Below are positions 37,851 through 50,790 of a stretch of 64,000 nt of DNA, piece after piece. The notes beneath the pieces were generated by a model. The model saw only the letters and a list, made by a program, of their open reading frames with translations. It was not told the DNA's origin and ran no database searches. Source of the DNA: Macrobrachium rosenbergii. Lineage: Eukaryota; Arthropoda; Malacostraca; Decapoda; Palaemonidae. The position numbers and the translations under genes were made by a program. The stretch covers positions 42,982,322 to 43,046,321 of the forward strand of contig NC_089782.1 in assembly GCF_040412425.1 (NCBI RefSeq). The letters are read 5' to 3'. Position 1 is the stretch's first letter, and each line of letters opens with the position of its first letter.

Positions 37851-39510
37851 TGAAATGACAAACACGAGTTATAAAATAAATCTACCCATTTGATTGCATA
37901 ATTTCAGCTAAATCCTATCACTAACACAGCCATTCATCTGATAGCAATGAATCTAAAAATGCATATCTTACACACCCTTATCCATGTGATAGCATAATTC
38001 TTATTACAGCATCCATCTCGCCCCTATACAAGTGACCTTGACCTAAGGGTACGATTCTTCTGGCTTGACAGTCGGCTCTTCAAACCACACCATAAATAAA
38101 TGTGCCCATAAACATGCAAATGTAAAAGTAAGGATTTTACCGCTGGAATGAATACCAAGTTGTGCATGACGGCATTAATGTGCTTTTTTCTTCTTTTTCT
38201 TCAGTGAATCCCTTGAACTTCCCTTCTAAATACTGAACTGAGAAACATTTGTTGCATTCACTGAACTTCCCGTTGAAATAATGAACTGAGAAACATTTGT
38301 CACAAACTACCTCTGACAAGTGTGAACATTGTTTTCTACATAATAAAAGCCATAGAAAATAAAACGCATAGGGCGAAGGTAAATTAATGAATGCTCCCTC
38401 TGGTTACCAGAAAGAACCTGAATTATCTCACCGAGGTGAACATCAACAGCCATATCATATATGGCATCAAATTCCTGATGACAACAGCAGGTAATAGACA
38501 GAACCAACTATCAACGGGACAACCACAATACCCAAGCAGTTTTATTAATATCAACTACATGGCCCTAACAGTCAGAAAGTTCTTAAATAGCCAAGATTTT
38601 TTGAAGACAATGAAAACAAGGCACTAGGCCTAGGCACTAAGATCTTGGGGGAGGCATTCCTCATGGGAAAGGTGCGTTCCCCAAGGAAGGTGAAGAGTTC
38701 TTTATTGTAAGGAAACGTCTCGAAAAGACGATGCTTCCCTCAAGGAAGTGGGGAAAAACATGAAACTTTTGCAGGTGCCCAATTCTACAGCTTTCCGACC
38801 AGTCCAGACCTACTAAGAATACAGTAAAACTGTTGCTGAGATCATGTAGCGTCCAACGCTAGCTTTGGAAGTACCAGAAGAATAGGACATGGCATCTTAG
38901 GCGCGAGTGTCGACACCCATTCGTCTGTACCAGCACGTATATTGTGGGGTTAAGAACATCTTCTGAATGCGAAAGAAAATGAATAATCTTCAGAAATAAA
39001 GGACCAAAAACTGGAAAAATGTGTCTACAGTCACCACTATACCCGCCATTCGAAATCTCATGTACCAGCAAAACTTCAACATGTAGGAAATCAATCAATC
39101 AAACCATTCAGTCAATAGTGTTACCCATCTGGGAGGTAAGAACTCTAAAAATTACACATATTACTTCACGCAACTTTCAAACAGAATTCAAACGACACAG
39201 TCCATTTCACACCCTTGACAAGAAAGCCGTCTTCATTTCAGAAACTTATTTCGTTTCTTTAATATGGATGGAGATACAAAGAGGTTGGAAATATATCTTT
39301 AAAAACAGCAGAGCTAGAATTTCTATGAATTAATTGAGTGCGCAATTAAGACAAGTACAACATTCGACCTACTTAAACAGTAATCAACACACGAAATCAG
39401 AATGGGGTAATTTTGCGAGTGATTTTAAATAAGAGATTAATGGTCTTTCAAACGAGAAAACAAACTGTGACTCTTGAGTCTTCACTGCCACACACACAAT
39501 ATATATATGT

Positions 39511-39640
<130 letters not shown>

Positions 39641-39901
39641 GAAAAGGAAAATTATTGAGAGCATTAACGATCTTTCTCACTCGTTCTTTCTCTCTCCCAA
39701 CCCCTTCATGATTGTCCACTTTGATCATTAAGGCTAATTATATCCCGAACTATCACCAGAGGATTCCTGCAATGATTCCTTCAAATTGCGATTAACTATG
39801 AAGGGTTAATGACAGACAATTAATGCTCTGACAATTAGTTTTTTCCTCCATGTGAAAAAAGTCACTGCAGTTAAAATGTATGCATGGAAATGAAGCATAA
39901 A

Positions 39902-39905
<4 letters not shown>

Positions 39906-39953
<48 letters not shown>

Positions 39954-39969
39954 TGCATAGAAATGGGCA

Positions 39970-40025
<56 letters not shown>
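39906..40025. repeat. Two (GA)n arrays
   Basis: Arrays at 39906-39951 and 39974-40025 are separated by 22 unique bases including ATGTGCATAGAAATGGGCAT. Confidence 0.95.
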
Positions 40026-40029
<4 letters not shown>

Positions 40030-40463
40030 TCACGTTCCCTGCGAACTGTCCAACACGTCCTGACCTCACCTGACAATCGATAAAGCACCCTATCATCCTA
40101 ATCCCTTCTCACGAATCCCGGCACACATTTTAAAACACTTCCTACAAAATACATTGTCATCTCACTCAACAATGAAGTCCTACCTCGCGCAATCGATAGT
40201 TGAAAATGATTATCAAATAAATAAATAAATAAATATCTAAGATGTCAGAGTATTCGGAGGAAAGTAATTATACTGTAACTTTTAGCTCTGGCGTTTGATG
40301 TAACTTTTCGCCTAGAGCTGTCAGGGCAATGTTTTAAGTAATGTCATTCAGATTCCTCTTGGTAATTACAAGTAATTCGTAGACATGGATGACCCCAATT
40401 TGTGGTCTGTAGTTTCGCGGCATAGTTGTATAAACGATGCATGTGTTGTGTTTGTACTGCCCC

Positions 40464-40640
<177 letters not shown>

Positions 40641-41019
40641 TGTGTATATGTGCGTGCGTGTGTTGGTAAACATGTGTGCACGCATGAGTGTACTGCAACT
40701 AAGCACAGCTGCTAAACTGGTAAGTCCTACAACAATACAGCTACACCTGTGCCTTCGATAACATACCACTACAAACATCCCACTTACACTGTGTTCCCCA
40801 CAACTTAGGAACATTCATGTCATAAAATACCTTTACTACCTTTGACTTCCCCATGGCAGAACGACACACGCACAAAACCAATCAAAATCAATCCGGGAAA
40901 GCCAAAAATGACACAGACACAGCGCTTTGAACACGGGAAAGTTTCGAGTACAACTGAATACCTGTATAAAGGTCTGTACCTTCAAGGAGTTACACCTGGA
41001 GACATTCCCTCTTTAAATA

Positions 41020-41142
41020 TACACCCAAAGCCCCGCCCACCTGGCTTTCAATTGGCCGGCATCACACAACGCCGAGCTCCAATTGGCTCTTGTAGGAGGC
41101 ACGTCAAGGGAAGTTTCCGTGGGGCACTCTATCCATTATCAA

Positions 41143-41173
<31 letters not shown>

Positions 41174-41290
41174 CCTTGACTTTATGTCACAACGACTACT
41201 GTGATCATTATCAACCCAAGAAGGGAGAGAAGATCTTCTCGAAGACAGAACACAGATATAAAATCCTTGACTTCTCTCTCGTTGCTTCTT
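41020..41290 (+). promoter_or_regulatory. Promoter-like cluster (GC box, two inverted CCAAT, TATA)
   Basis: CCCCGCCC at 41031, ATTGG at 41051 and 41082 (inverted CCAAT boxes 31 bp apart), E-box CACCTG at 41038, and TATAAAA at 41257 followed by a pyrimidine-rich CTTCTCTCTCGTTGCTTCTT. The (GAA)9 repeat lies between. No downstream coding exon is recognised on either strand, so a promoter role is only suggested by motif clustering. Confidence 0.25.
41145..41172. repeat. (GAA)9 microsatellite
   Basis: Nine GAA units just right of a GC-box/CCAAT-box cluster. Confidence 0.95.
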
Positions 41291-42968
41291 CTTTTTATCT
41301 TTCGTAGAGATAAGTAGCCCGTATCGAAAGGTTATTTACGAGTCATTACGTAAAGTATTTCAAACCGTCGGGGATACGGTAATCTAACTGCGCAAGCGCA
41401 TGAGTAGGCATACACATGACCTCAGCGAACTGCAAGGCCTTCTTCGAAAACACATTAACTTTCCTTCCCGCTTGCAATCTGCAATATTGAGCAATAAGTA
41501 AACATGAATCTCCATCATCTCGGAGGAAATACCAGGGGGGCTTGATATGAAATGATGACTTTCGAAAATGCGTTCACACGCGATGTTCTGAGGACCGGAA
41601 GTACTAGTGGGGTTAGTCCATATTAAGAGAAAATTTACCGGGGAAAATATAACGTTTCGTATGGAAATTCTAGACCTATGTTTGTCTAAAATGTTCACCA
41701 AATACTCGGTTACATCATTATTGAAAATAACCAACATCATTCCTGTTTAAAAGTGTTAATGAAAGTAACCAAAGTTAAGCAAAAGAAATAATGCACATTA
41801 AAAAACATACGTCTGACATAGTATGCGTCTTGCAATCGAGTGAGTCCAGCGAAAAAGCTTCAGTTCAGGCATTCACAAAGCTTGGGACGAAACTCCGTAC
41901 ACACCCTTACACAGCGCGAGAGAATCACTTCTGCAGCAAAACTAGCTGCAGAAGAAAACTCTGACGGGGAGTCAATTACGATCCAGGAACAAAACAGGAG
42001 CCAAGACCTCTACCCCCTAGCCCAACCAACCAACAAAACCCCCACCTCGAATGCAAAAACCCCCTTCCAACAAAAAAAAAAAAAAAAAAAAATATATATC
42101 ACGAATATGGAAAAATATCCGCAGCAAAAATGTAAAATCAACAAGTAAATCTCAAAGCGCGGGCGCCGTAACTTCTCCCAAAACCCACGTTGCCAATTTT
42201 CCCTCGTTCCTTCCTTGGATTCCGTGCAGAGAAACAATACCATTCTCTGAAGGGTGGAATCGCCCGGCAGAAAATAGGAGTAGCAGGCATGAATAACGAC
42301 CGTCAACTTCAAGAAATATTTCTCGAGCAAAGCTTCTTTTTTACAATGTAAGCTCTTCGATTATCACAATTAGTTAGAAAAAACATTGTATATTGTCGTC
42401 TAATCCCCAAAATGCGATGGCCATCCTTCATGATGATTATGAACAATGCGGAGCCCAGGCGACGCAGCAGTAACAAAATGTTAAGACTTGACAGGCAGAT
42501 GCTTCAAGTTTGTTTTTTTATCTGTAAAAGAAGAATTCATGTTTTACTTTTTTATATATAAGAAAACGGACGAGGCGACATGAACGTCTGCATGAAAGAA
42601 AACTAAATCCCGAATTTTTGTTTGAACTGTCTGGGAATAAATACGATTCGACCTCAGTCTAGGAAAAAACAACTCGACCTAAAGGGGAGAGTCGATACCA
42701 TCGATTTCATAATATTCGAAAAACGGGTACCCTGCACGCAAGATCATCGTGACATTCGCACTGTTCAAGAATCTCGTCAATACCATGAGAATTTCACCTG
42801 AAGGAGGGATGAACAACAGATGATCTCTCGTCTCTCTTTTTTTTTATAATATTATCCGGGATCTGTCATCCATAACTGAATAATTATAATATATTTGTAA
42901 GCTCTGTATATATTTTTACTAATACATTTTGCCTTTATAATCAAGATTATTACTGTGGACCCTACTGT

Positions 42969-43026
<58 letters not shown>

Positions 43027-43138
43027 GTGTGTGTGTGTATATATATATATACATATATATATATATGTGTGTGTGTGTATATATGCATACATACATACAT
43101 ACATAACTACAAACACATATATATGTTTAAATATCTTT

Positions 43139-43173
<35 letters not shown>

Positions 43174-43174
43174 T
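42969..43174. repeat. Compound (AT)/(GT)/(CATA) microsatellite
   Basis: Alternating AT, GTGTGTGTGT and CATA blocks, including a near-duplicate ATACATATATATATATGTGTG module. Confidence 0.95.
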
Positions 43175-43654
43175 TATTTGTCTGGTTGTCGAAACCGAGA
43201 CCCAGTGCGTCGTTACGATACATTTTGGCAATATACCCAGGAAGATTTCGACAGTGTCCCAACCTGCCAGTTTCTGAGTGATAAAAAATGTGTTGATAGG
43301 GATTACTCACGGGGGGAGGGGTTATGCATTCTGTTTATTTTTTATTTATTTCAATAATTTAGCAGAAAAAAAATGCACTACTATTTCACAGAAGTGCAAT
43401 TACATCACACGCCGTGCACATGTGGCATCCCACGAGTGGATTCGGTAATGGCACGGGGTAACCAGGCCAAGTACCCCTTTTTGTATATACTGATAAAAAG
43501 ATACCAGTGTTTAATCATAAACTGGTGGCTACTGGTACGCGCGGGTCCAAGATGCACATGAATCAATCAACAATAGATTTCAAGAGCTAAGACCAATGGG
43601 TCAAATAACCTAATAACCTTTTCTGGCCTAAGCTCGATACCGGGCTTCAAAGCG

Positions 43655-43890
43655 TCAAAACTATGTAGGAGGGCAGCGCCGTCAGTGTGCCTCACGTGGT
43701 GTACTGTAAGCTTTACTAATGGTGTTCGGAGGTCCCTTAGCTGCATCTACTTTTTAGCCTCTTACTTCACCTCCATTCCCGCTTCTTTTAATCAGTCTTG
43801 CTGTCTAACCACTCCAACTCCTTTTCAATGTCGTAAGTGCTGAATGGTCGAAAGTGCCCCAGGGCTTGGCTTGATAACCTAAATTTCATT
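43655..43890. mobile_element. Diverged dispersed repeat typical of decapod genomes
   Basis: The stretch includes GCGCCGTCAGTGTGCCTCAC, GTGGTGTACTGTAAGCTTTA and a 3' part ending in GCTGAATGGTCGAAAGTGCC and AGGGCTTGGC. From memory this matches a very common interspersed sequence in shrimp and crayfish genomic data. No terminal repeats are visible; it may be part of a SINE or a non-LTR element tail. No coding frame. Confidence 0.45.
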
Positions 43891-44250
43891 CATTTCAGAA
43901 AAAGTGTTAGAAAGGTGAGTTCAAAACCTCCACTGCAAATTTAAGCTCAGAAACAGCTGTATTGGGCAAATTTCTCACAGCATAAATAATAAACGAAATA
44001 AAGGTAATAAAGTCATTCTGTTTTTTTCTCTCTCGATGCACATCAAAACCCTGAGGGGGCCAAGAGATAAAGACGCAACAATTTCTCATCGCTGATAAGA
44101 CTTGTAGGAAGATGGACCTTTATTTGGCTGATGCACTATCATACCCTATACTTTCTCGTACTTCTTCCTAATGAACACCATATTCTTTGGATGTTTGAAT
44201 TTCAAGTCAGTGGCCGCTGTGGGCTTGTTCGTTTGAGTAGTTTTCATCTA

Positions 44251-44253
<3 letters not shown>

Positions 44254-44328
<75 letters not shown>
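44254..44328. repeat. (TAA)25 microsatellite
   Basis: Uninterrupted TAA units, read as poly-Asn in a spurious + frame. Confidence 0.95.
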
Positions 44329-44997
44329 TTTTTTCACTGCGAGAAGAAGTCAACAATACAACTGTTATCAGTTATTTCCCACTGAATAACAACAATATTA
44401 AAAAAAAACTTATCTCTGAGTATCCAAGAATGAAAAAAAAAGGCAGATATTACAAGTCGGTTTGACAGGACTTCCTTCACAGATAATTCTGAAGGAGAAA
44501 ATCGCGCAAATGAAAGGTGCACTGAAGTTATCTTACCCCGTCCCACTTCTGTTTATCTTACGTGTCTATTTCGTCAGAAAATTCCATTATCATAAGCCTC
44601 TACAATGTTGTCCTCATGTTCCGATGCTGATTATCGCCACGATAAGGACTGGACTGAGATAAGGAAAAGACGACGTTCTAATTATCTACCTTGTCTCTGT
44701 AAGATGTGAAAGGTTGCTATATCTGTTCGATAAAATGGACATGAGGATGTAAGTGGCATTAAAAACATCGGATAAAAGCATTTTTAGTATTAAACGATTC
44801 CTTTCATTGGTCCTTCTGATTTGAGTAAGTTTTGTGGATCTTCCTGCATTTCGCGTCGACTGAATTTGTCGTCGCAAAAGTATAAGTTTCTTGCGTCATT
44901 CCCAGCTAACCTTAACAAGTGGCGTCGTACCCAGTAAAAAATAAAATTCTCACAGCGGTTTCATACTGATAATAACCTAAGGAAAATCCCACTGGGA

Positions 44998-44999
<2 letters not shown>

Positions 45000-45057
<58 letters not shown>
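45000..45057. repeat. (CA)29 microsatellite
   Basis: Uninterrupted CA units. Confidence 0.95.
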
Positions 45058-45058
<1 letters not shown>

Positions 45059-45814
45059 AATTTTTTGCTTATATATGCAGACATTTAGGTATGTATGTAT
45101 GAATGTATGTATGTGAATAAAGAAAAAATTCTCACTTTTGACTTCGGACAAATTCAGAAGATCCAAGACTGTCCCCACTTTTTTTCTCTCCAGATTCATA
45201 CATATTATATAATGAGCACACCTTCATACTGATCAACCCTACAAGACCATTACTTGCTAATGTTAAATGTTAAATAGGTATATATGATACATATAAATAT
45301 GTTAGATATTACTTCGCAGCATGACGTCACTCTAAACATGGAAATGTATACCGAAGAACCACGAGGCACTTGTCGCATGTTGCTATAGAACAATATCTAC
45401 CCGTATCAATTTGTTATCTTGGATCTCCCGATGCACTGATTATGACTGAGGTCATTGCTTCAAGTTACATGAAACTATCTGAAGACGAAAGACAATATAT
45501 TTTCTAAACAAATGGAGTTTTCAATTAAGTTTGGAAAGCCCAATCTTACACCCAACAACCCAAATCACGCCTTGACAGCTGAAGCATGAAGCTCTTGGTA
45601 ATGTAGTTATGTACATATTAAAGCTGTATATATAAAGGAAAATTAAGTTTACAAATTATGGTGAAGATTGGCCTTCAGCACCAAGGCACTGAAATGTGTC
45701 AAAGGGTAAATGTGAAAAAACATTTAGGCAACAATAAAATACAACACTACAGTCTGTAAACTCCACATCCAGATGACTTTACTGGAGCCATTAAAAAACA
45801 CAATTATGGCATAT

Positions 45815-46155
45815 ACAGTTCAAGGGTAGATACAGCCTTCATGAATGATTATACAGATACAGTTCAAGGGTAGATACAGCCTTCATGAATGATTATACAG
45901 ATACAGTTCAAGGGTAGATACAGCCTTCACGAATGATTATACAGATACAGTTCTAGATACCTTCGACAATGATTATACAAATTCAAGGTAGATACAAATA
46001 CAGATACAGTTGGTTCAAATGATTATACTTTCAAGGTTGATACAGCCAAATGATTATACAGATACAGTTCAAAGGTAGATACAGCCTTCAGATGATTATA
46101 CAAACTTCAAGGGTAGATACAGCCTGACGAATGATTATACAGACCCAGTTCAATA
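45815..46155. repeat. 44-bp tandem repeat, decaying to the right
   Basis: The unit ACAGTTCAAGGGTAGATACA..CATGAATGATTAT is near-perfect in the first three copies (start points 44 bp apart) and then shows deletions through about 46155, for some eight copies. Confidence 0.9.
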
Positions 46156-47735
46156 AGCCTATTTAACGACATTCTACCTGGCGAGATGGTGTGTTGATTC
46201 AATGGTTGTAAATCAGTATTCTAAAGCTCCTAAGAGGAAGACCTAAACATGATGGTTGCAGACCTAAATAGCTCTACAACGACATTAAGTCTGTTGGTAG
46301 TGACCTCTTGGAAGCTCAAGGAAGGTCAGATGCTCAATTAGCCTCAATTTTGCGATCCCTCTCCCTAATGAGCAATGAACACAATACAATGAAGTCAAGA
46401 GCAACTTAATCTGAAAGTAGCAACGCACAGCTAATCACACAGAGCAGCTGGTAGCAATCAAGTGTATCAAAAGCCTTCCCTTAAACCTTACGAAATGCTA
46501 CCAAGGACTTTCAGTAATTTTTCGTGTGGCAGAAAACCTCAAAACTCTTCAACAGGATTCCATATGACGAAGGTTCCCAACCTAAATGAAATTCTCCTCA
46601 AATGCAATAAAATATTTTGTAATAAAGGGAGCTAAACGGGAAGAACTGAACAAGATGATTTACGATCACCGGTATATCGTGCTTGTACTGCACCGCAGGA
46701 TGCTAACCAGGTAACTGCTATTCTTTCAAAAAGTAATAAGGTTACCACTTCAATTCAATTGAGATAGCAACACCGGATATCATCGTGAAAGTGCACGTAG
46801 ACGCCATGGTGACTGGAGACCACAGTTCAAGTATCAAAGTTTTTTTTTTTTTTTAATGTAAATGTTTCTCTTGTGTTACCTATTTACCGTCCGTTACTTT
46901 AAGGAAACTATAAAAATAAACCGTATTTGGGGATAAAACATATGCCACCCCTAAAAGGTAAATGTCTGGGTACCTATATTAAACTAAGAGTAACAACTAC
47001 ATCTGTGATCACTGCATCCCAATGTCCAGAGGTCCAGAGATTATCGTACTGTAATTCACAAAGAGCTGACTGACATCACTTCAAGATAATGAGCATCATA
47101 AATGTTATTAATAAGGAGTTTTATTGCCAGCATTATCTCAAAAGCACACTGGGCTGCAAGAATTTTTAATTTCTTCCTAGAACACTGAAATCCTTTTCAT
47201 GCTTATCTGTGCAATGATGGAACTACTGTATATGTCTAGCTCATATAGTTATGTGACCAGTTAAGACAAGATGTGAAGGAACAGAGGTAATTATCGTAAG
47301 GAGTAGCTGAACTCCAGAGCTCTATTGGGTGTAAGAATTAATATTTCCTAGACAGGATATTGGTCAGTATTTTTATGATCTCCCAGTGCACATCTTAGAT
47401 AAGACTTTCTATACTACTATAAAGGATGCAGAACATTAAACATTTTGCCCTTAGCAGATTGAAAATATATGGGGCCACATAACTTACTTGGTGTAGAAAT
47501 TATTAGGCAGTGTCTATTCCTACACGGTAACCAACGTCTAGGTTCCTTAAGTGGTATCTTCTCACGAAAAAGCTATGGGAATACATGGCCAGTTCATGCT
47601 ACTGCGGCAACTTATAGCAATCAGCTACTTTATTTACTGATTTTTTAAAGAATATCATTGTAAATCATCCTTGTTACCATTCGCAAGTTCCCGAATGTTG
47701 ATGTAATGTTGTCAAGCTACTTGACAACGCCACTG

Positions 47736-47831
47736 GGTACGAATCGACTGGTGCCCGAGTTGACCAAGGTACGATTTGACTTGGGTTCGAGTCGACCAGG
47801 TGATGAGTTGACCTGGGTACGAGTTGACTCG
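47736..47831. repeat. 16-bp tandem repeat, six copies
   Basis: The unit is close to GGTACGAGTTGACCTG, present six times over 96 bp with units of 15-17 bp. The cores alternate between GTCGAC and GTTGAC. GC content is higher than in the neighbouring sequence. Confidence 0.85.
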
Positions 47832-48048
47832 CTTTTTGGGATACAAATTTTAAAGACAATCACATCACAAATCTCAAAACACGATCTACGGCAACAGCTG
47901 TTTACAAGACGAAAGTAAACTCACGACCACATTTCTACACAACGGCAACTCCCACCCTCACATCTTGTTACTTTGCAAATGGAAGTGTTTCATTTCTAAC
48001 TTTCCAATTGGAACGAAAAGGGACCCTTCTTATACTTAAGCCATTAAC

Positions 48049-48049
<1 letters not shown>

Positions 48050-48117
<68 letters not shown>
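48050..48117. repeat. Poly-A(36) plus (TAA)n
   Basis: A long A homopolymer runs into about ten TAA units. This could be a decayed poly-A tail of a retroposed sequence, but no body is recognisable upstream. Confidence 0.9.
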
Positions 48118-48120
<3 letters not shown>

Positions 48121-48514
48121 TAAAATAAAAACTACACACGAAGAATGGGAGGGTAATGCAAATATTTTCCACGGGAGAATATCAAGTTTGTGAACCTAAC
48201 CCCTCGACACCCACCCCCCCAAAATAAAAATTACCCATTTATGCATTGATTTTGCTCGAAGCAAAGAACGTTCTTCAAGGTTCTATCGCCGTAAGAAGTC
48301 TCCGATGACAATAAAAGGGCTTTCTAGCTACAAAGTACATTTGACTACAACAATCTACACTATTTAAGTCTGGATAAAACAAATTCTTTTTTTAATAAAA
48401 CAGAAAAACCAATTTGTTTTAAAAAGCTTTTCCATACCTAGAGTATTACTACATAGATAACAAATTAGTACAATACATATGCACATATACTGTGTATGGA
48501 AGTAGATATATATA

Positions 48515-48631
<117 letters not shown>

Positions 48632-49065
48632 ACCAGGGTCACACAAACTTACTCGACTTCCTGAGATACTTCAGTGGCTTCACTGCTTTCATAAAAGAGA
48701 AAAATATTAATCAATCAACTACAGACACCAAAAAAAAAAAAAAAAATCCTCACCGAGAATAATTTTCCTCAATAAAACCACATCTTACACAAAAAGTCAA
48801 CAGTTACACAGTTCTTTAGAAGACTAGTAGTACTTGTACAAAAAGCCTTATATTTTTCTCAGATCAAACTCTGAAGAATTCAGATGCTGTCCTGACAATG
48901 CTATGGTGAAGTGCAGTTTGGTTTTGGTCTTCCAGTAGTGTGGGCATGCAAGACTAAGTGTGAAAAAACTATCACAATACATCGTCCGAGACGTAACGAG
49001 GTCAACTCTCAATGAACTTTTACAAGGTCAAAATGAAGTTTATGAGGCCAGCTTACATTGAACCT

Positions 49066-49192
49066 GAGATGAACTCTCACTGAATTTTTTTTTTTTTGAG
49101 AGGAACTCTCACTGAACTTTTTTTTTTTGAGATGAACTCTCACTGAACTTTTTTTTTTTTTGAGATGAACTCTCACTGAACTTTTTTTTTTT
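49066..49192. repeat. ~31-bp tandem repeat with poly-T
   Basis: Four copies of GAGATGAACTCTCACTGAAC followed by a run of 10-14 T; a fifth, diverged copy precedes at about 48999. Unit length varies only in the T run. Confidence 0.85.
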
Positions 49193-49711
49193 AGATTATT
49201 TCGATAGACTGATAAACTTCCAACCTGTTGAATGAAGCACAAAATCTTCAGCTTTTGTAAAGACTTTGTTTTTCGATTTCTTAGCCCTGAGAGTTGACCG
49301 GACGATATAATTCACGATATACCGTGATAATCACCTTGTGTCTTAGCTAGCTAATTACTGTACGCTACACTTACAGTAATGTGAAAACAAGGTATGATTA
49401 GTTGAGTGTTTTAGTCAAATTTTAAAATATAATATATATATACTGTATGTGCATGTAAAATGTTACAATATGACTTCTCAACGATTAGTTCTGTATAAAC
49501 GGAAGAAATAAACGAGATATCGGATGATAACATCTTAATCCATAATCAAAACGGAATGTTTATAAATGAGTGCTTTAAGGATTTTAGTGTGGGATATTAA
49601 AATAAAAGAAATAAGTGGAAACGGACAAAAAGTAAACAACAGGATGATATTAATAAAATAAAACGTAATGAAAAAAAAAATATATCATCTAAGAGATGGA
49701 GGTGGACATAC

Positions 49712-50560
49712 CTGCCGTCTTGCCTCCAGAGCTCTGGTCTGAGATTTTGCCTCTGGAGGTTTGGTCTCCAGAGGACTGGTCTCTAGAGGACTCGACTCCG
49801 GAGGACTCGTCCCCAAGAGACTCAACCCGAGAGGTTTGGTATCCAGGTATTTCGACTTGTACAATCTTTCGTCTAGAGGCTTCGTCCACGATAACCGGTC
49901 GTCTAGAGTCAAGGTGGAAGATGGCCGATCATCCAAGAGACTAGACCTAAACGTTCTGTCATCTAATATTCTCGAAATGGATGATTTGCCATCTAGAAGG
50001 CTGGTCCTAAAAGGTCTGTCCAGTGTACTCGTCCCGTACGGCCTATCGCCTAGACGGCTCGTCCCATACAGCCTATCGTCCAGACGACTGAGTCCGTACG
50101 GTCTGTCGTCTAGGTCTAGGGTACTCGTACTGTACGACGGTCTATCGTCAATGGGTTTTAAACTAAATGGTTTATCCTCTAGATATCTGGTCCCATACGG
50201 TCTTTCGTCCAGAGGGGTGTACCCGTAAGACGGCTTTGCCTGATACCGGTCAGGTGAAGGTGAAGGCCTCTTGCCGTGTAGTCTCTCGTCCAAGCGTCTC
50301 ATCCTCTGATAGCTCTCCTCTAAGGGGCTCGTTCTCTGGTAAGTCTCCTCTCGAGGTTTCATCCTCTGAAGCCTGTCCTCTAGAGCCCTCGCCCTCTGAA
50401 GTCGGTCCTCCAGAGGCCTGGTCCTCGGAAGTCTGTCCTCAAGAGGCATTGTCCTCTGATATCTATCCTCGAAGAGCCTGGTCTGGTACAATGTCTGGGG
50501 ACCAGACATGCCGACCATGGCCTTCAGGTCTCCTAAGTACACCTTCTTGACGGCTGCCAT
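49712..50560 (-). CDS. First coding exon of a decapeptide-repeat protein
   Basis: The ATG at 50560 (G at -3, G at +4) opens a 283-codon frame that runs in phase 0 to a donor, CGGCAG|GTATGT, at 49712. The protein starts MAAVKKVYLGDLKAMVGMSG. The remainder is about two dozen imperfect repeats of 10-11 residues. The first third is of the type PLEDRLQR, RxEETYQRTS. The middle is of the type LDDRPYGTS and LDERPYGTRY. The end is a Pro/Ser/Glu tract (TSPPESSPLETSPLE). The composition is highly charged and low-complexity, with no transmembrane segment and no catalytic motif. GC and CpG are well above the flanks, and the third codon positions look coding. I do not recognise the family; a cytoskeletal or scaffold role is only a guess. 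Later exons should lie at lower coordinates but were not found. Without splicing the frame ends eight codons past the donor. Confidence 0.75.
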
Positions 50561-50606
50561 CACCCAACCCCCAAGTCTCTTCCTTGGTCAGCAGAGCTAC
50601 CGTCGC

Positions 50607-50639
<33 letters not shown>

Positions 50640-50790
50640 TGCCCTTTGTACGACACCCTCACATCACGCCCTCGCGCCCACCACCACTTAACTCTCGCGC
50701 CTACGCATTTCGCTCTCTCTCTCTTTCTCCGTTATCTGCGGACTTTGCAGAATCAAATCAACGCCTCAATACACAAGTCTGTACCATGAA
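50561..50790 (-). promoter_or_regulatory. 5' leader / promoter region of the decapeptide-repeat gene
   Basis: Reading from the gene's strand, this holds GA-rich repeats, (GAGC)n then (GA)n at 50604-50640, and further purine runs to about 50735. CpG is elevated (GCGCGAG, GGGCGTGATG). GA repeats of this type are common in arthropod core promoters as GAGA-factor sites. No TATA box is evident. Its position directly 5' of the start codon is the main evidence. Confidence 0.35.

Noticed and set aside
39792..40096. Leu-Ser poly-dipeptide frames on the minus strand
   Set aside because: Translation of two (GA)n arrays; no unique coding sequence.
41840..42148. 100-codon + frame SPAKKLQFRHSQSLGRNS..
   Set aside because: Starts at GTG, has no acceptor, ends in an A-run; not enough to call an exon.
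44131..44385. Poly-Asn + frame
   Set aside because: Translation of (TAA)25 on the AAT phase; flanks are not coding-like.
48050..48117. Retroposed gene tail
   Set aside because: Poly-A plus TAA array with no recognisable retrocopy or target duplication.
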